DNA of 51,660 nt from assembly GCA_900541935.1 (NCBI GenBank), contig UQLZ01000012.1, forward strand, positions 1 to 51,660. Direction: 5' to 3'. Below are positions 34,746 through 43,526 of the stretch, in pieces. The notes beneath the pieces are model-generated. The model was not told the origin of the DNA. It searched no databases and was given only the letters and a program-made list of their open reading frames with translations. This DNA is from an uncultured Prevotellaceae bacterium. GTDB lineage: Bacteria; Bacteroidota; Bacteroidia; Bacteroidales; Muribaculaceae. A program made the translations under genes and the position numbers. Every line of letters begins with the position of its first letter. Within the stretch, counting starts at the first letter, position 1.

Positions 34746-36173
34746 ATGGCAGGACTAAAGTCTTTACTTAAAGAAACAGCAATTTACGGCATAAGCAGCA
34801 TATTGGGAAGATTCCTAAATTATATGCTCGTGCCAATATATACTAACGCAATGTCGGCCGCACAAGGCGGTTACGGCGTTGTGACTGAGGTTTATGCATG
34901 GGTAGCGTTACTTCTCGTTATCCTAACATACGGAATGGAAACAACATTCTTCAGATTCATAAACAAAGAAGGCGGGAACCCTAAAAGAACATACTCAACA
35001 GTTCTATACATGTTAGGATTTTCTTCATCAATATTTGTTTTCTTCAGTCTTTTGTTTCTCCCTGCAATATCCGATGCAATGGGATATGCAGACCACCCGT
35101 GGTACGTTGGAACGATGCTGATAGTAGTGGCTATGGATGCCTTCCAATGCGTTCCTTTCGCATATCTCAGATATAAGAAAAAAGCATGGCATTTTGCAGG
35201 GTTGAAGATGCTTTTCATCGTTCTGAACATCACCCTGAACCTGATTTACTATGTTTTCATGGGAGGCAGTGACGTTTTCTATGCGTTTATTTTCAACCTT
35301 GTATGCACAGGTTTTATAATGCTTCTGCTCATACCTGTCTTGGATTTCAAAGGAGGCTTCGACAAATCGCTATGTCGACAAATGCTAAAATACTCATACC
35401 CGCTGCTAATCCTCGGAATAGCAGGAATACTAAACCAGGTTGCTGACAAAATGATGTTTAAGCACCTCTATCCTGGACTTGAAAGAGAAGGATTGAAGCA
35501 ACTGTCAATATATGGTGCGGCAAGCAAGATTGCTATGATTATGGTCATGCTGACACAAGCGTTCAGATATGCCTACGAACCTTTCGTTTTCGGCAACTCT
35601 AACGACAGAAACAGCAACCCGATGCTTGCAAAGGCTATGAAGTACTTCATCATTTTCACCCTATTGGCTTTTCTTGGCGTTGTTTTCTATATCGACATAT
35701 TAAAACATATAATCAACAGTGGCTACTGGGAGGGACTGAAAGTCGTTCCTATTGTCATGGCGGCTGAAATTTTTATGGGAATATACTTTAACCTCTCGTT
35801 CTGGTACAAACTTATCGACAAAACATACTGGGGAGCAATATTCTCATTTATCGGTTGCGCGGTTTTAATAGCAATAAACGTTATCTTCGTGCCAACCTAC
35901 GGCTACATGGCTTGCGCATGGGCTGGTTTTGCTGGCTATGGCGTAGCAATGGTGCTTTCATACATTATCGGACAAAAGTACAAGCCTATTGACTATGATT
36001 TGAAGAGTATATTCCTATATACCGCGGTTGCGGTTGCTCTATTCTTCGGCAATGAATATATCCCTTACCCGAATGCCGCTATAGCATTCACAGCAAGAAC
36101 GGTGATGATTTTTGCATTTGTCGCAATAGTTCTCAAAAAGGAAAAGATTAACATTAAAGCGATAAAACGATGA
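34746..36173 (+). CDS. Wzx-like polysaccharide/oligosaccharide flippase
   Basis: The 475-residue protein has about 12-14 membrane segments and the MOP-superfamily polysaccharide-export pattern (start LLKETAIYGISSILGRFLNYMLVPIYTNAM, later GVVTEVYAWVALLLVILTYGMETTFFRF). Such proteins flip lipid-linked glycans across the inner membrane. It opens a six-gene cluster, and its stop overlaps the GT4 start by four bases (ATGA). The glycan is unknown. Confidence 0.88.
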   Translation: MAGLKSLLKETAIYGISSILGRFLNYMLVPIYTNAMSAAQGGYGVVTEVYAWVALLLVILTYGMETTFFRFINKEGGNPKRTYSTVLYMLGFSSSIFVFFSLLFLPAISDAMGYADHPWYVGTMLIVVAMDAFQCVPFAYLRYKKKAWHFAGLKMLFIVLNITLNLIYYVFMGGSDVFYAFIFNLVCTGFIMLLLIPVLDFKGGFDKSLCRQMLKYSYPLLILGIAGILNQVADKMMFKHLYPGLEREGLKQLSIYGAASKIAMIMVMLTQAFRYAYEPFVFGNSNDRNSNPMLAKAMKYFIIFTLLAFLGVVFYIDILKHIINSGYWEGLKVVPIVMAAEIFMGIYFNLSFWYKLIDKTYWGAIFSFIGCAVLIAINVIFVPTYGYMACAWAGFAGYGVAMVLSYIIGQKYKPIDYDLKSIFLYTAVAVALFFGNEYIPYPNAAIAFTARTVMIFAFVAIVLKKEKINIKAIKR

Positions 36174-37378
36174 AAGTTGTTATTCTATGCACATCCGACA
36201 GCAATGGCGGCGCGGCAATAGTATCGCACCGGCTGATGACATGCCTGAATGCTGAAGGCATTGACGCAAAAATGGTTGTTGCCAACAAAGGCATCAACGA
36301 TGACTTGGTATCGACTGCCGGCAAAGGATACAAAAAGGCTTTCTACGCCGAGCGTATGAAAATTTTCCTTTCAAACGGGCTTAACAAAAAGGACCTTTTC
36401 AAGGTTTCAACGGCATCCGACGGGGCTGACGTGCTTACTCACCCTTGGGTCATGGAAGCAGACATCGTTTGCCTTAACTGGATAAACCAAGGCTTCCTTT
36501 CGCTTAACGACATTGACAAATTATGCAAAAGCGGCAAAAAAATAGTATGGACTATGCACGACATGTGGTGTTGCACAGGAATATGCCACCACGCATACAA
36601 CTGCAAAAACTACAAAAGCACTTGCGGTAACTGCCAATTCATTAGATTCAAGAGCGAGAGCGACATTTCACACAAAGTATGGAACAAGAAAAGAAGATTA
36701 TACAAATCATCGGACATAAACTTTGTTGCTGTCAGTTCGTGGCTTGAAAGGAGATGTGGTGAAAGTTCTCTGCTCGCAGACCAAAAAGTAACTGTAATTC
36801 CAAATGCCTTACAGGTAAGCAATTTCCACTATGAAAAAGATGGCAACACAAAGAAAACTCGAATTATCATGGGAGCAGCAAGGCTTGATGAAGCGGTAAA
36901 AGGGTTCGAACTGATGATTGAAGCGGCTAACTACATTGCCGACAATCACCACGACGAAGCAAAAAATCTTGAATTAAAACTTTTCGGAAATATCCGAAAT
37001 GCCGAACTGCTTAAAAAAATCAGACTGCCTTATAAGTATCTCGGACCTGTTGCCCCAACCGAAATAAACAAGATATACAGTAGCGGCGACATCGTCGTTT
37101 CATCGTCACATTTCGAAACCCTGCCAACAACACTTATAGAAGGACTTGCTTCCGGTTGCCTTGCCGTTGCCTTTTCTCATGGCGGACAAGCGGACATCAT
37201 TACACATAAAAAGAACGGATATCTGGCTAAATATCCTGACGCAACAGACCTTGCAGAAGGTATTATCTGGGCAACGAAACAAAAGGTTTCCCGAGAAAGT
37301 CTCCACAGCGAAATGGCGGAGAAATTCGACGGACCGCAAATAGCCAAAAAATATATAGAACTTTTCAAATCTCTATAA
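36170..37378 (+). CDS. Glycosyltransferase family 4
   Basis: The 402-residue protein starts MKVVILCTSDSNGGAAIVSHRL, a GT-B N-terminal fold of the 'GGAA' type. A Cys/His-rich stretch follows (MWCCTGICHHAYNCKNYKSTCGNC, roughly residues 125-150), as in some WcaA/colanic-type transferases. The C-terminal half has VPNAL-like VIPNAL, GAARLDEAVKGFELMI and the donor-site SSHFETLPTTLIEGLASG. It transfers an activated sugar to a lipid-linked acceptor. It overlaps the flippase by four bases and precedes the radical SAM gene by one base. Confidence 0.92.
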   Translation: MKVVILCTSDSNGGAAIVSHRLMTCLNAEGIDAKMVVANKGINDDLVSTAGKGYKKAFYAERMKIFLSNGLNKKDLFKVSTASDGADVLTHPWVMEADIVCLNWINQGFLSLNDIDKLCKSGKKIVWTMHDMWCCTGICHHAYNCKNYKSTCGNCQFIRFKSESDISHKVWNKKRRLYKSSDINFVAVSSWLERRCGESSLLADQKVTVIPNALQVSNFHYEKDGNTKKTRIIMGAARLDEAVKGFELMIEAANYIADNHHDEAKNLELKLFGNIRNAELLKKIRLPYKYLGPVAPTEINKIYSSGDIVVSSSHFETLPTTLIEGLASGCLAVAFSHGGQADIITHKKNGYLAKYPDATDLAEGIIWATKQKVSRESLHSEMAEKFDGPQIAKKYIELFKSL

Positions 37379-37379
37379 A

Positions 37380-38156
37380 ATGGTAACTATACTATTTCAC
37401 GACACTATATTCGGACCTATCCACAGCCGCAGATTAGGCACTTCGTTAGGAATTAACCTAATGCCTAACGACGGCAAAATTTGCTCTTTTGACTGCATTT
37501 ACTGTGAAGCGGGCTATAACGCACAAGGCTCGGGGCACGAGGGGATAAGCAGCAGAGAGGAAGTTAGGATGCAACTGGAAAAGAAACTGAAGGAGATGAA
37601 AGATAATGGTGAAAATCTTGATGTCATAACCTTTTCCGGCAACGGCGAACCGACACTACACCCTGATTTTGGCGGCGTCGTCAGCGATGTGATTGAAATA
37701 AGAGACAAATATTTCCCTAACGTGAAAATCAGCGTTCTTTCAAACTCTACAATGATTGGAAAGGATGACGTTGCGGAAGCACTATTGAAAGTAGATAATA
37801 ATATTCTGAAACTTGACTCGGCTATTGAAGAAACCATGCGTGCTATCGACTGCCCTGGAAACAAAGAATTTACAGTTGGAAAAGTTATTGAGCAACTCTG
37901 CCGCTTTAAAGGACAGTGCATTATTCAGACGATGATGCTCCGCGGGGAACACAAGGGCAAGACGATTGACAACACTACGAAAGAGGAGGTTGAAAGCCTT
38001 ATCGCCGCATATAAAAAAATTCAGCCGTTCGAAGTTATGCTATACTCCATAGACAGACCTACTCCGGAAAAAAACCTCCACAAGGTAGGAAAAGATGAAT
38101 TGGAAAATATAGCGGAAGTAATTAGAAAAGAAGGTATTAAAGTACAGGTTAATTAA
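37380..38156 (+). CDS. Radical SAM protein (COG0731-like)
   Basis: The 258-residue protein has the CxxxCxxC cluster motif (CSFDCIYC, about residues 36-43) that binds a 4Fe-4S cluster and S-adenosylmethionine, and VITFSGNGEPTLHPDF about 40 residues later. The N-terminal FGPIHSRRLGTSLGINLMP is typical of this group, which is related to the wybutosine enzyme TYW1 and to small radical SAM proteins of unknown substrate. It lies within a glycan cluster, one base after GT4 and one before the LD-carboxypeptidase. Whether it acts on the glycan is not known. Confidence 0.85.
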   Translation: MVTILFHDTIFGPIHSRRLGTSLGINLMPNDGKICSFDCIYCEAGYNAQGSGHEGISSREEVRMQLEKKLKEMKDNGENLDVITFSGNGEPTLHPDFGGVVSDVIEIRDKYFPNVKISVLSNSTMIGKDDVAEALLKVDNNILKLDSAIEETMRAIDCPGNKEFTVGKVIEQLCRFKGQCIIQTMMLRGEHKGKTIDNTTKEEVESLIAAYKKIQPFEVMLYSIDRPTPEKNLHKVGKDELENIAEVIRKEGIKVQVN

Positions 38157-38157
38157 A

Positions 38158-39063
38158 ATGATATATCCAAGACCCCTAAAGCCAGGTGATAAGATAGCAA
38201 TTCTCTCACCGGCAAGCAAGATAGACTGCAACCTTGTTGATTCGGCTTGTGAAGCAATCATCAAGCGAGGTTATACCCCTATAGTATGCGAACACTGCAA
38301 AGGTGCTGACGGCTCATACAGCGGCACTGCAACAGACCGTCTTTGCGATATTAAAACTGCTCTGGCAAATCCTGAAGTCCGTGCAATTCTATGCAGCCGA
38401 GGAGGCTACGGCGTCGTGCATTTGCTTGACAGCATTTCTGCAGATGAACTGAGAAAAGACCCTAAATGGATAATTGGATTCAGCGACATTTCCGCTATGC
38501 ACGCTGCATTTAACAATGCGGGAATTGTCAGCGTACACGCATCAATGGCTAAGCACCTGACAGAAAGGCCTAATGATGACTGCTCTAACGCTCTTTTCGA
38601 CATCATAACAGGAAAATTGCCGGCATATAAGGAGCAAGGCGACTGCAGAAACCGCGAAGGTGCTGCAGAAGGTAGAATTGTGGGCGGAAATCTTGCCGTC
38701 CTCGCTGGACTTATATCAACCCCCTACGACTTGCTGAAAAAGGACCACATTCTTTTTATCGAAGACGTTTCTGAAGCAATCTACAAAATTGAAAGAATCC
38801 TCTATACACTAAAACTAAACGGCGTTTTGGCAAGCACTAAAGCTCTTATCGTTGGGCAATTCACAGACTATAAGCCAAGCAAGGATTTCAACGACATGAA
38901 CGATATGATTGAAAAAATAGTGAAGGACTACGACTTCCCCGTTGCCTACAATTTCCACGTTGGACATATAGATAGAAACCTGCCTATTATTGAGGGGGCA
39001 AACGCCAAAATTAATATCACTAAAGAATCTGTTGAACTAACTTTCAAGCATGAAGAAGCATAA
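38158..39063 (+). CDS. LD-carboxypeptidase (peptidase family S66)
   Basis: These enzymes remove the terminal D-Ala from murein tetrapeptides during peptidoglycan recycling. The 301-residue protein has IRPL-like IYPRPLKPGDKIAILSPAS, the AILCSRGGYGVVHLLD signature, the nucleophile region WIIGFSDISAM (the serine follows GF), GGNLAVLAGLISTPYD, ILFIEDVSEAIYKIERIL, and the catalytic histidine region YNFHVGHIDRNLPI. Length is normal. It has no signal peptide, so it acts in the cytoplasm. Its 3' end overlaps the DUF5672 gene by 14 bases. Confidence 0.92.
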   Translation: MIYPRPLKPGDKIAILSPASKIDCNLVDSACEAIIKRGYTPIVCEHCKGADGSYSGTATDRLCDIKTALANPEVRAILCSRGGYGVVHLLDSISADELRKDPKWIIGFSDISAMHAAFNNAGIVSVHASMAKHLTERPNDDCSNALFDIITGKLPAYKEQGDCRNREGAAEGRIVGGNLAVLAGLISTPYDLLKKDHILFIEDVSEAIYKIERILYTLKLNGVLASTKALIVGQFTDYKPSKDFNDMNDMIEKIVKDYDFPVAYNFHVGHIDRNLPIIEGANAKINITKESVELTFKHEEA

Positions 39064-39841
39064 CGTTACTATCGTTGTTCCAATATATAAGCCATCAATG
39101 AGCGACCTTGAAAAGGTGTCGTTCGACCAACTAATAAAGGTTCTAGGAAAGCATCGTATCGTAGTTATAAAGCCTAAATCCCTTGACTTATCTGACTTGT
39201 CGGCAAGCCATCCGAATCTGATAATGGAGCCTTTCGACGATGAATTTTTCAAAGGTATCCCTGGATATAATAAACTGATGATGTCGGAAGAATTCTACCG
39301 CCGTTTCGAGGACAGCGAGTATATGCTTATATACCAACTTGATGCCTACGTTTTCCGCGATGAATTGGATATGTGGTGCAGCAAGGGATATGACTATATC
39401 GGCGCTCCCTGGTTGCTTAAACCAATGTACAAATTTCCGCTATTCAGACTAACTTCTTTCATAAAAAAGAAATACTGCGACTGGACAGGTAAGCCTAACG
39501 GTCAAATAACATGGTTCAAAGTGGGCAACGGCGGACTTTCTTTACGCAGAATCGACAGCCACATACGTGCGGTTACTGAATTGAAAGAAACCGTTAACCA
39601 CTTTCTCACAGTCAAACGCCATCATACTTTCAATGAAGACGTTTTCTTCAGTGTAGAGGTAAACAAACACGGCTTGGGCTTCAAGTACCCCTACTGGCAA
39701 GAGGCGCTTATGTTCTCTTTCGACAAGTACCCGAAACTCTGCTACAAATATACTGGCAAAAAACTGCCATTCGGATGCCACTCATGGTACAAGAGAAAAA
39801 TGAAAAAATTCTGGTTCCCGATAATCCTTAACGAGAAATGA
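39050..39841 (+). CDS. DUF5672 glycosyltransferase-like protein
   Basis: The 263-residue protein begins MKKHNVTIVVPIYKPSMSDLE, a GT-A-like opening. It has YMLIYQLDAYVFRDEL, a DxD-like region, GYDYIGAPWL, and an internal GLSLRRI-like GNGGLSLRR. This matches DUF5672, found beside sugar transferases in Bacteroidota. It has no membrane segment. Donor and acceptor are unknown. Both ends overlap neighbours (14 bases with the LD-carboxypeptidase, four with GT2), so it belongs to the same transcript. Confidence 0.85.
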   Translation: MKKHNVTIVVPIYKPSMSDLEKVSFDQLIKVLGKHRIVVIKPKSLDLSDLSASHPNLIMEPFDDEFFKGIPGYNKLMMSEEFYRRFEDSEYMLIYQLDAYVFRDELDMWCSKGYDYIGAPWLLKPMYKFPLFRLTSFIKKKYCDWTGKPNGQITWFKVGNGGLSLRRIDSHIRAVTELKETVNHFLTVKRHHTFNEDVFFSVEVNKHGLGFKYPYWQEALMFSFDKYPKLCYKYTGKKLPFGCHSWYKRKMKKFWFPIILNEK

Positions 39842-40587
39842 AAAGTCTGAAAAAAATAAAGGAAAGTATTGCCTCATGGGTACTTCATATCCGTGAAGTA
39901 ATAAATCCGTCTGCCATTACAGACCCGAAAAGAATTCCAATTATAATCAATAACTACAACAGACTTTCAACTCTCAAATCTCTCATTGCAAGCCTCGAAA
40001 AAAGAGGTTACCGAAACATTTATATTCTCGATAACCTCAGCACTTATCCCCCTCTTCTGGAATGGTACAAAACTTGCGGATACGAAGTTATCTACCTTCC
40101 TGAAAATATAGGATTCAAGGCTCTTTGGATGTATAAACCAGCAAAACGCAGATTTTGCAGCGACTATTATATTTACACAGATTCTGACGTTTGCCTCTCT
40201 GACGATTGCCCTGATGACGCTATTGTGCACCTGCTTTCGCTGATGAAAAAGTACAAATACGCCCGTAAAATAGGCTTACACCTGCGTATCGACAACCTGC
40301 CAGAACACTATGCAAATAAAGCAAAAGTGATTGAATGGGAAAAGAAACAGCAAAAGGCACCTAATGCCGACGGGCTGGAGTGTCGCCCAACAGACACAAC
40401 TTTTGCCATATACAGACCCCACGCTGGTCTCAGCCGCAGTCGTGCCATTGAAGCATACCGCACGCAGCGACCGTATAGCATCGACCATTTGCCGTGGTAT
40501 ATGGATTCCGCAAACCTTTCCGAAGAAGAGAAATACTACATCAGCCACTGCTCCCGCGTAACACTTTGGACATCAAAGGCTAAATAG
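39838..40587 (+). CDS. Glycosyltransferase family 2-like protein
   Basis: The 249-residue protein has a short N-terminal helix, then a GT-A fold: IPIIINNYNRLSTLKSLIASLEKRG, the binding segment NIYILDNLSTYPPL, and the metal-site DSDVCLSDDCP at YYIYTDSDV. The C-terminus is shorter than in large GT2 proteins, and there is no membrane helix. It probably adds one sugar in the pathway with GT4 and DUF5672. Its start overlaps DUF5672 by four bases (ATGA), and it is the last gene of the cluster. Confidence 0.85.
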   Translation: MKSLKKIKESIASWVLHIREVINPSAITDPKRIPIIINNYNRLSTLKSLIASLEKRGYRNIYILDNLSTYPPLLEWYKTCGYEVIYLPENIGFKALWMYKPAKRRFCSDYYIYTDSDVCLSDDCPDDAIVHLLSLMKKYKYARKIGLHLRIDNLPEHYANKAKVIEWEKKQQKAPNADGLECRPTDTTFAIYRPHAGLSRSRAIEAYRTQRPYSIDHLPWYMDSANLSEEEKYYISHCSRVTLWTSKAK

Positions 40588-40597
40588 AGCTATTTTT

Positions 40598-40647
40598 AAT
40601 TCCAGCCTTACACTCGGAATTGTATATCGACTATTTGTAAGGTCGAT
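40598..40647. repeat. Two adjacent small inverted repeats
   Basis: AATTCC/GGAATT (40598-40603, 40616-40621) and ATCGAC/GTCGAT (40626-40631, 40642-40647) lie in tandem just past the GT2 stop. They may form small RNA hairpins before the strong terminator at 40674-40720. Confidence 0.4.
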
Positions 40648-40673
40648 TCTCGCAATCGTCCGCCCGCAAATAC

Positions 40674-40720
40674 AAAAGAGGGCAACCTCATAGCCTTACG
40701 GCTTTTGGTCGCCCTCTTTT
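40674..40720. terminator. Bidirectional rho-independent terminator
   Basis: AAAAGAGGGC (40674-40683) pairs with GCCCTCTTTT (40711-40720), with a further ACC/GGT extension. It is A-rich on the left and T-rich on the right, so it can end both the plus-strand glycan cluster and the minus-strand upp operon. Confidence 0.88.
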
Positions 40721-40746
40721 ATATATATAATCTTGTTGATAGTTTA

Positions 40747-41397
40747 CTATTCCTTTTCGCCGTAGCAAAGATCGCCGGCATCGCCAAGACCAGGAACGAT
40801 ATATTTGTGAGAATTTATTTCGTCATCAACGGCTGCAACCCATAGGGTTGTATCTTCAGGGAACTTATCCTTTATAAACTCAATAGCCTGCTTCGATGCT
40901 ATAACTGAAACAAGATGAATCTTGCCTGGCTTGCCTTTTGTACATAGTGCCTCATAAGCAAGTTCCATAGAAGAACCTGTAGCGAGCATAGGGTCACAAA
41001 TTACCAAAGTCTTGCCGTCAATTCGCGGACATGCAATATACTCGATATGAATAATAAATTTTTCTTCATCGATATATTTTCTATATGCTGATACAAAAGC
41101 ATTCTCCGCATGGTCAAAAACATTGTTCATGCCCTGATGCAACGGCAATCCTGCACGGAGAATTGTTGATAAAACAAGCGGCTCTGAAAGAGTTTCAGTT
41201 GCAGCCTCACCCAAACAAGTCTTTGTCGTTGTCTTCTGGTATTCAAGCGTTTTCGAAACTTCATACGCCATAAGTTCTCCCATTCGCGTTATATTATGTC
41301 TAAAACGAAGCATATCCTTTTGGATATTTTCGTCACGCAATTCCATCATATACTGATTGATGATTGAGCGTGTTTCCGAGAAATTAATGACTTTCAT
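40747..41397 (-). CDS. upp: Uracil phosphoribosyltransferase
   Basis: Upp makes UMP from uracil and PRPP for pyrimidine salvage. The 216-residue protein shows STILRAGLPLHQGM, the PRPP-binding VICDPMLATGSSMELA (about residues 131-146), and the uracil-binding C-terminal end IVPGLGDAGDLCYG. Length is typical. Its ATG overlaps the ribF stop (ATGA), so it is the last gene of the lipoprotein-HAD-ribF-upp unit. Confidence 0.95.
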   Translation of the reverse strand: MKVINFSETRSIINQYMMELRDENIQKDMLRFRHNITRMGELMAYEVSKTLEYQKTTTKTCLGEAATETLSEPLVLSTILRAGLPLHQGMNNVFDHAENAFVSAYRKYIDEEKFIIHIEYIACPRIDGKTLVICDPMLATGSSMELAYEALCTKGKPGKIHLVSVIASKQAIEFIKDKFPEDTTLWVAAVDDEINSHKYIVPGLGDAGDLCYGEKE

Positions 41398-42323
41398 AGA
41401 TTATATTTTTTTAGAATTTTCCGTATGTTAATTTCATCTTCCTTCAGTTGGTCAATTAGTTTAGAAATACTATCCATCTTCTTTTCATCGCGCAAACGTG
41501 AGTAGATAGAAACGCTGATTTGCTGGTCATATATGTCTTCACTGAAATCGAAAATGTTTATTTCTATAGAAATATCACAGGAATTGTTGAAAGTCGGCCT
41601 ATGGCCGATATTGAGCATACCGCCCCTAACTTCTCCAGACTGGAGAGTTGCGGTTGCCGCATAGACTCCTCCCTTAGGAAGTATAATATTTTTGTCAACG
41701 TCAACATTGGCAGTTGGAAACCCAATCTTTCTGCCATTCTGAAATCCTTTAACAACCTTTCCGCTAAGGGTAAATGGTCTTCCAAGCATTGAATTTGCCA
41801 CCTCAATATTTCCTGCCGCCAACTGCTTGCGAATGGCTGAAGAACTGATATGCAAGGCATCTGGCCCATATTCGGGCGACTGGATAACGGTTACTCCTAT
41901 TTCCTTACCATATTCTACATAATCAGAAAATGTTTCCGTTGAATTATGTCCAAAACGGTGGTCATAACCGATAAGAAGCAGGCGGACGCCATACTTTTCT
42001 TTTATTACCCTAAGAAACTCTTTTGCAGTAAGTTCAGACAATTGCTTACTAAAATCAAGAAGGATAGTATAATCAATACCCGTATTCTCAAGAGCCTTCA
42101 CCTTGGCAGAAATACTCATTATTGTTTTGAACTCACTATCGGGATGCAAAACAGTCTGAGGATGATTGGAAAAAGTGATTACTGCCGACTTTAGATTATT
42201 CTCTCTTGCAGTTCGCTTAAGAAAATCAACGACAAAGCGATGTCCGCAATGGACTCCGTCAAACATACCTATCGTAGCGGCTGTTGGGGTGGAAATGAAA
42301 TCGCCTTGCCTGATTATCTCCAT
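41394..42323 (-). CDS. ribF: Bifunctional riboflavin kinase / FAD synthetase
   Basis: RibF phosphorylates riboflavin to FMN and adenylylates it to FAD. The 309-residue protein has an N-terminal nucleotidyltransferase domain (about residues 1-180) with GMFDGVHCGHRFV (HxGH-type) and LLIGYDHRFGHN, and a C-terminal riboflavin kinase domain (about 185-305) with GRKIGFPTANV and GGMLNIGHRPTF. Length is normal. It lies one base after the HAD gene and overlaps upp by four. The ribH gene starts divergently beyond the lipoprotein promoter, so flavin genes flank this region. Confidence 0.95.
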   Translation of the reverse strand: MEIIRQGDFISTPTAATIGMFDGVHCGHRFVVDFLKRTARENNLKSAVITFSNHPQTVLHPDSEFKTIMSISAKVKALENTGIDYTILLDFSKQLSELTAKEFLRVIKEKYGVRLLLIGYDHRFGHNSTETFSDYVEYGKEIGVTVIQSPEYGPDALHISSSAIRKQLAAGNIEVANSMLGRPFTLSGKVVKGFQNGRKIGFPTANVDVDKNIILPKGGVYAATATLQSGEVRGGMLNIGHRPTFNNSCDISIEINIFDFSEDIYDQQISVSIYSRLRDEKKMDSISKLIDQLKEDEINIRKILKKYNL

Positions 42324-42324
42324 A

Positions 42325-42936
42325 TCATCCTTTTATTATTTGATAAAATTCTGTGCCTGGTGGTATAAGTTGAGTCTGGAATCCCAGCTCTGCAGCTGCA
42401 TCAATGTTCTTTTGAGAATCATCGAAAAACAGCGTCTCCTCTGCCTTGATACCGAACTTATCCAATAGGTTAAGGAATATTTTTCGGTCCGGCTTGCAGC
42501 ATAGTTCTTCGTAGGAAACGCAAATACCGTCAAAATAGTAATCCCTATTCTTTCCGTCCTTCTCAAACTCTGTTTTGATAAAACTGTTGAACATTATCGG
42601 GTTTGTATTCGACAGCATATAAATCTTATATTCGCCCTTTAATTTTTCAAGAGCACGAAGCCTTTCAACTGGAATTCCTATTAGAAACTTGTTGAAAGCC
42701 TCATCAATCTGCTCGTCTGAAAGGGTTCTATCCGACTCCTTTCGCAATTCATCACGGAATTCTGACGGCGAGATTTTTCCTTCTTCAAGAAGCATAAAAG
42801 CCCCCTTCTGGGCATAAAGGCCTAATAGTTCATCCGCAGAACTGATGCCTATTTTCTGAAGGGCATCAACACAATTTTCACGCTTAATGTCCATTATAAC
42901 CCCACCGAGGTCAAAAAGCAGGTTCTTCAGTGCCAT
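42325..42936 (-). CDS. HAD-family hydrolase
   Basis: The 203-residue protein begins with HAD motif I NLLFDLGGVIMDI, where the second aspartate is replaced by glycine as in haloacid-dehalogenase/YihX-type members. It has motif II IYMLSNTNPIM, the lysine region CKPDRKIF, and motif IV LFFDDSQKNIDAA. The substrate may be a small phosphorylated metabolite. It lies six bases after the lipoprotein gene and one before ribF. An FMN phosphatase role is a possible but unproven reading of this context. Confidence 0.88.
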   Translation of the reverse strand: MALKNLLFDLGGVIMDIKRENCVDALQKIGISSADELLGLYAQKGAFMLLEEGKISPSEFRDELRKESDRTLSDEQIDEAFNKFLIGIPVERLRALEKLKGEYKIYMLSNTNPIMFNSFIKTEFEKDGKNRDYYFDGICVSYEELCCKPDRKIFLNLLDKFGIKAEETLFFDDSQKNIDAAAELGFQTQLIPPGTEFYQIIKG

Positions 42937-42942
42937 AGGAAA

Positions 42943-43356
42943 CTATTTACGTGCCAATGATAAAGTTGGCTTAAAATGATCTTTATTTGGAGTTCCCTCA
43001 AACATCATTTTTCTATCCTCAACCTTTATTAGAGTCCACGGTTGATCAAGCATTTCAGGAATATTGCGTAACTGAAGGATAGTTCCATAAATAAGATATG
43101 TCATTTTGCCAGTCTGAGGTTCTTCTCCACTTACAGTCAAAGTATAGTACCCCTTTTCGTTTTCCTCAAAAATAAGTTCTACATAAGCAGTTTTTCCTCC
43201 ATAAGTAACAACGTCTCCTTCCCAAGTCGTATTTACTAAAATAGGAAAATAAAAATCGTTGACATTAACTTTATTATCGTCTCCACATCCAGAAATGATG
43301 AATGCCATAAACAGGACAAGACCGCTTAAAGAAATTTTTTTCAGTAATTTTTTCAT
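42943..43356 (-). CDS. Small lipoprotein of unknown function (137 residues)
   Basis: The N-terminus is a lipoprotein signal with lipobox IISGC (Cys24). The mature part starts GDDNKVNVNDFYFPILVNTTWEGD, followed by beta strands (GGKTAYVELIFEENEKGYYTLTV). The 'NTTWEGD' opening and strand pattern suggest a small calycin- or META-like beta barrel, but I cannot assign a family. It is the first gene of the unit with the HAD gene, ribF and upp, and has its own promoter divergent from ribH. Confidence 0.75.
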   Translation of the reverse strand: MKKLLKKISLSGLVLFMAFIISGCGDDNKVNVNDFYFPILVNTTWEGDVVTYGGKTAYVELIFEENEKGYYTLTVSGEEPQTGKMTYLIYGTILQLRNIPEMLDQPWTLIKVEDRKMMFEGTPNKDHFKPTLSLARK

Positions 43357-43375
43357 ATTAATATATTTAGTTCTG

Positions 43376-43406
43376 CAAAATTACTCCATTTTTCTCAAAC
43401 AGCCAA
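43376..43406 (-). promoter_or_regulatory. Promoter of the lipoprotein-HAD-ribF-upp operon
   Basis: On the minus strand TAATTTTG (43376-43383) fits the -7 box, and TTGG (43403-43406) lies 19 bases upstream. The ATG is 20 bases downstream. Confidence 0.65.
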
Positions 43407-43475
43407 TTTTTTTGTAACTGCCACATAATCTTTAATTGCGGTGATACGTATTTTGCATTATATTCACATTTTCGA

Positions 43476-43507
43476 GTTGTAAGTATATACTGTTTTTTGT
43501 AAGTTTG
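43476..43507 (+). promoter_or_regulatory. Promoter of ribH
   Basis: GTTG (43476-43479), 20 bases, then TAAGTTTG (43500-43507), a perfect -7 box. The ATG follows 19 bases later, so there is no room for an FMN riboswitch. Confidence 0.7.
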
Positions 43508-43526
43508 CAAGAAATTTATTATTATT

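Noticed and set aside
43508..43526. FMN riboswitch before ribH
   Set aside because: The leader is about 15-20 bases and none of the RFN-element conserved sequence is visible.
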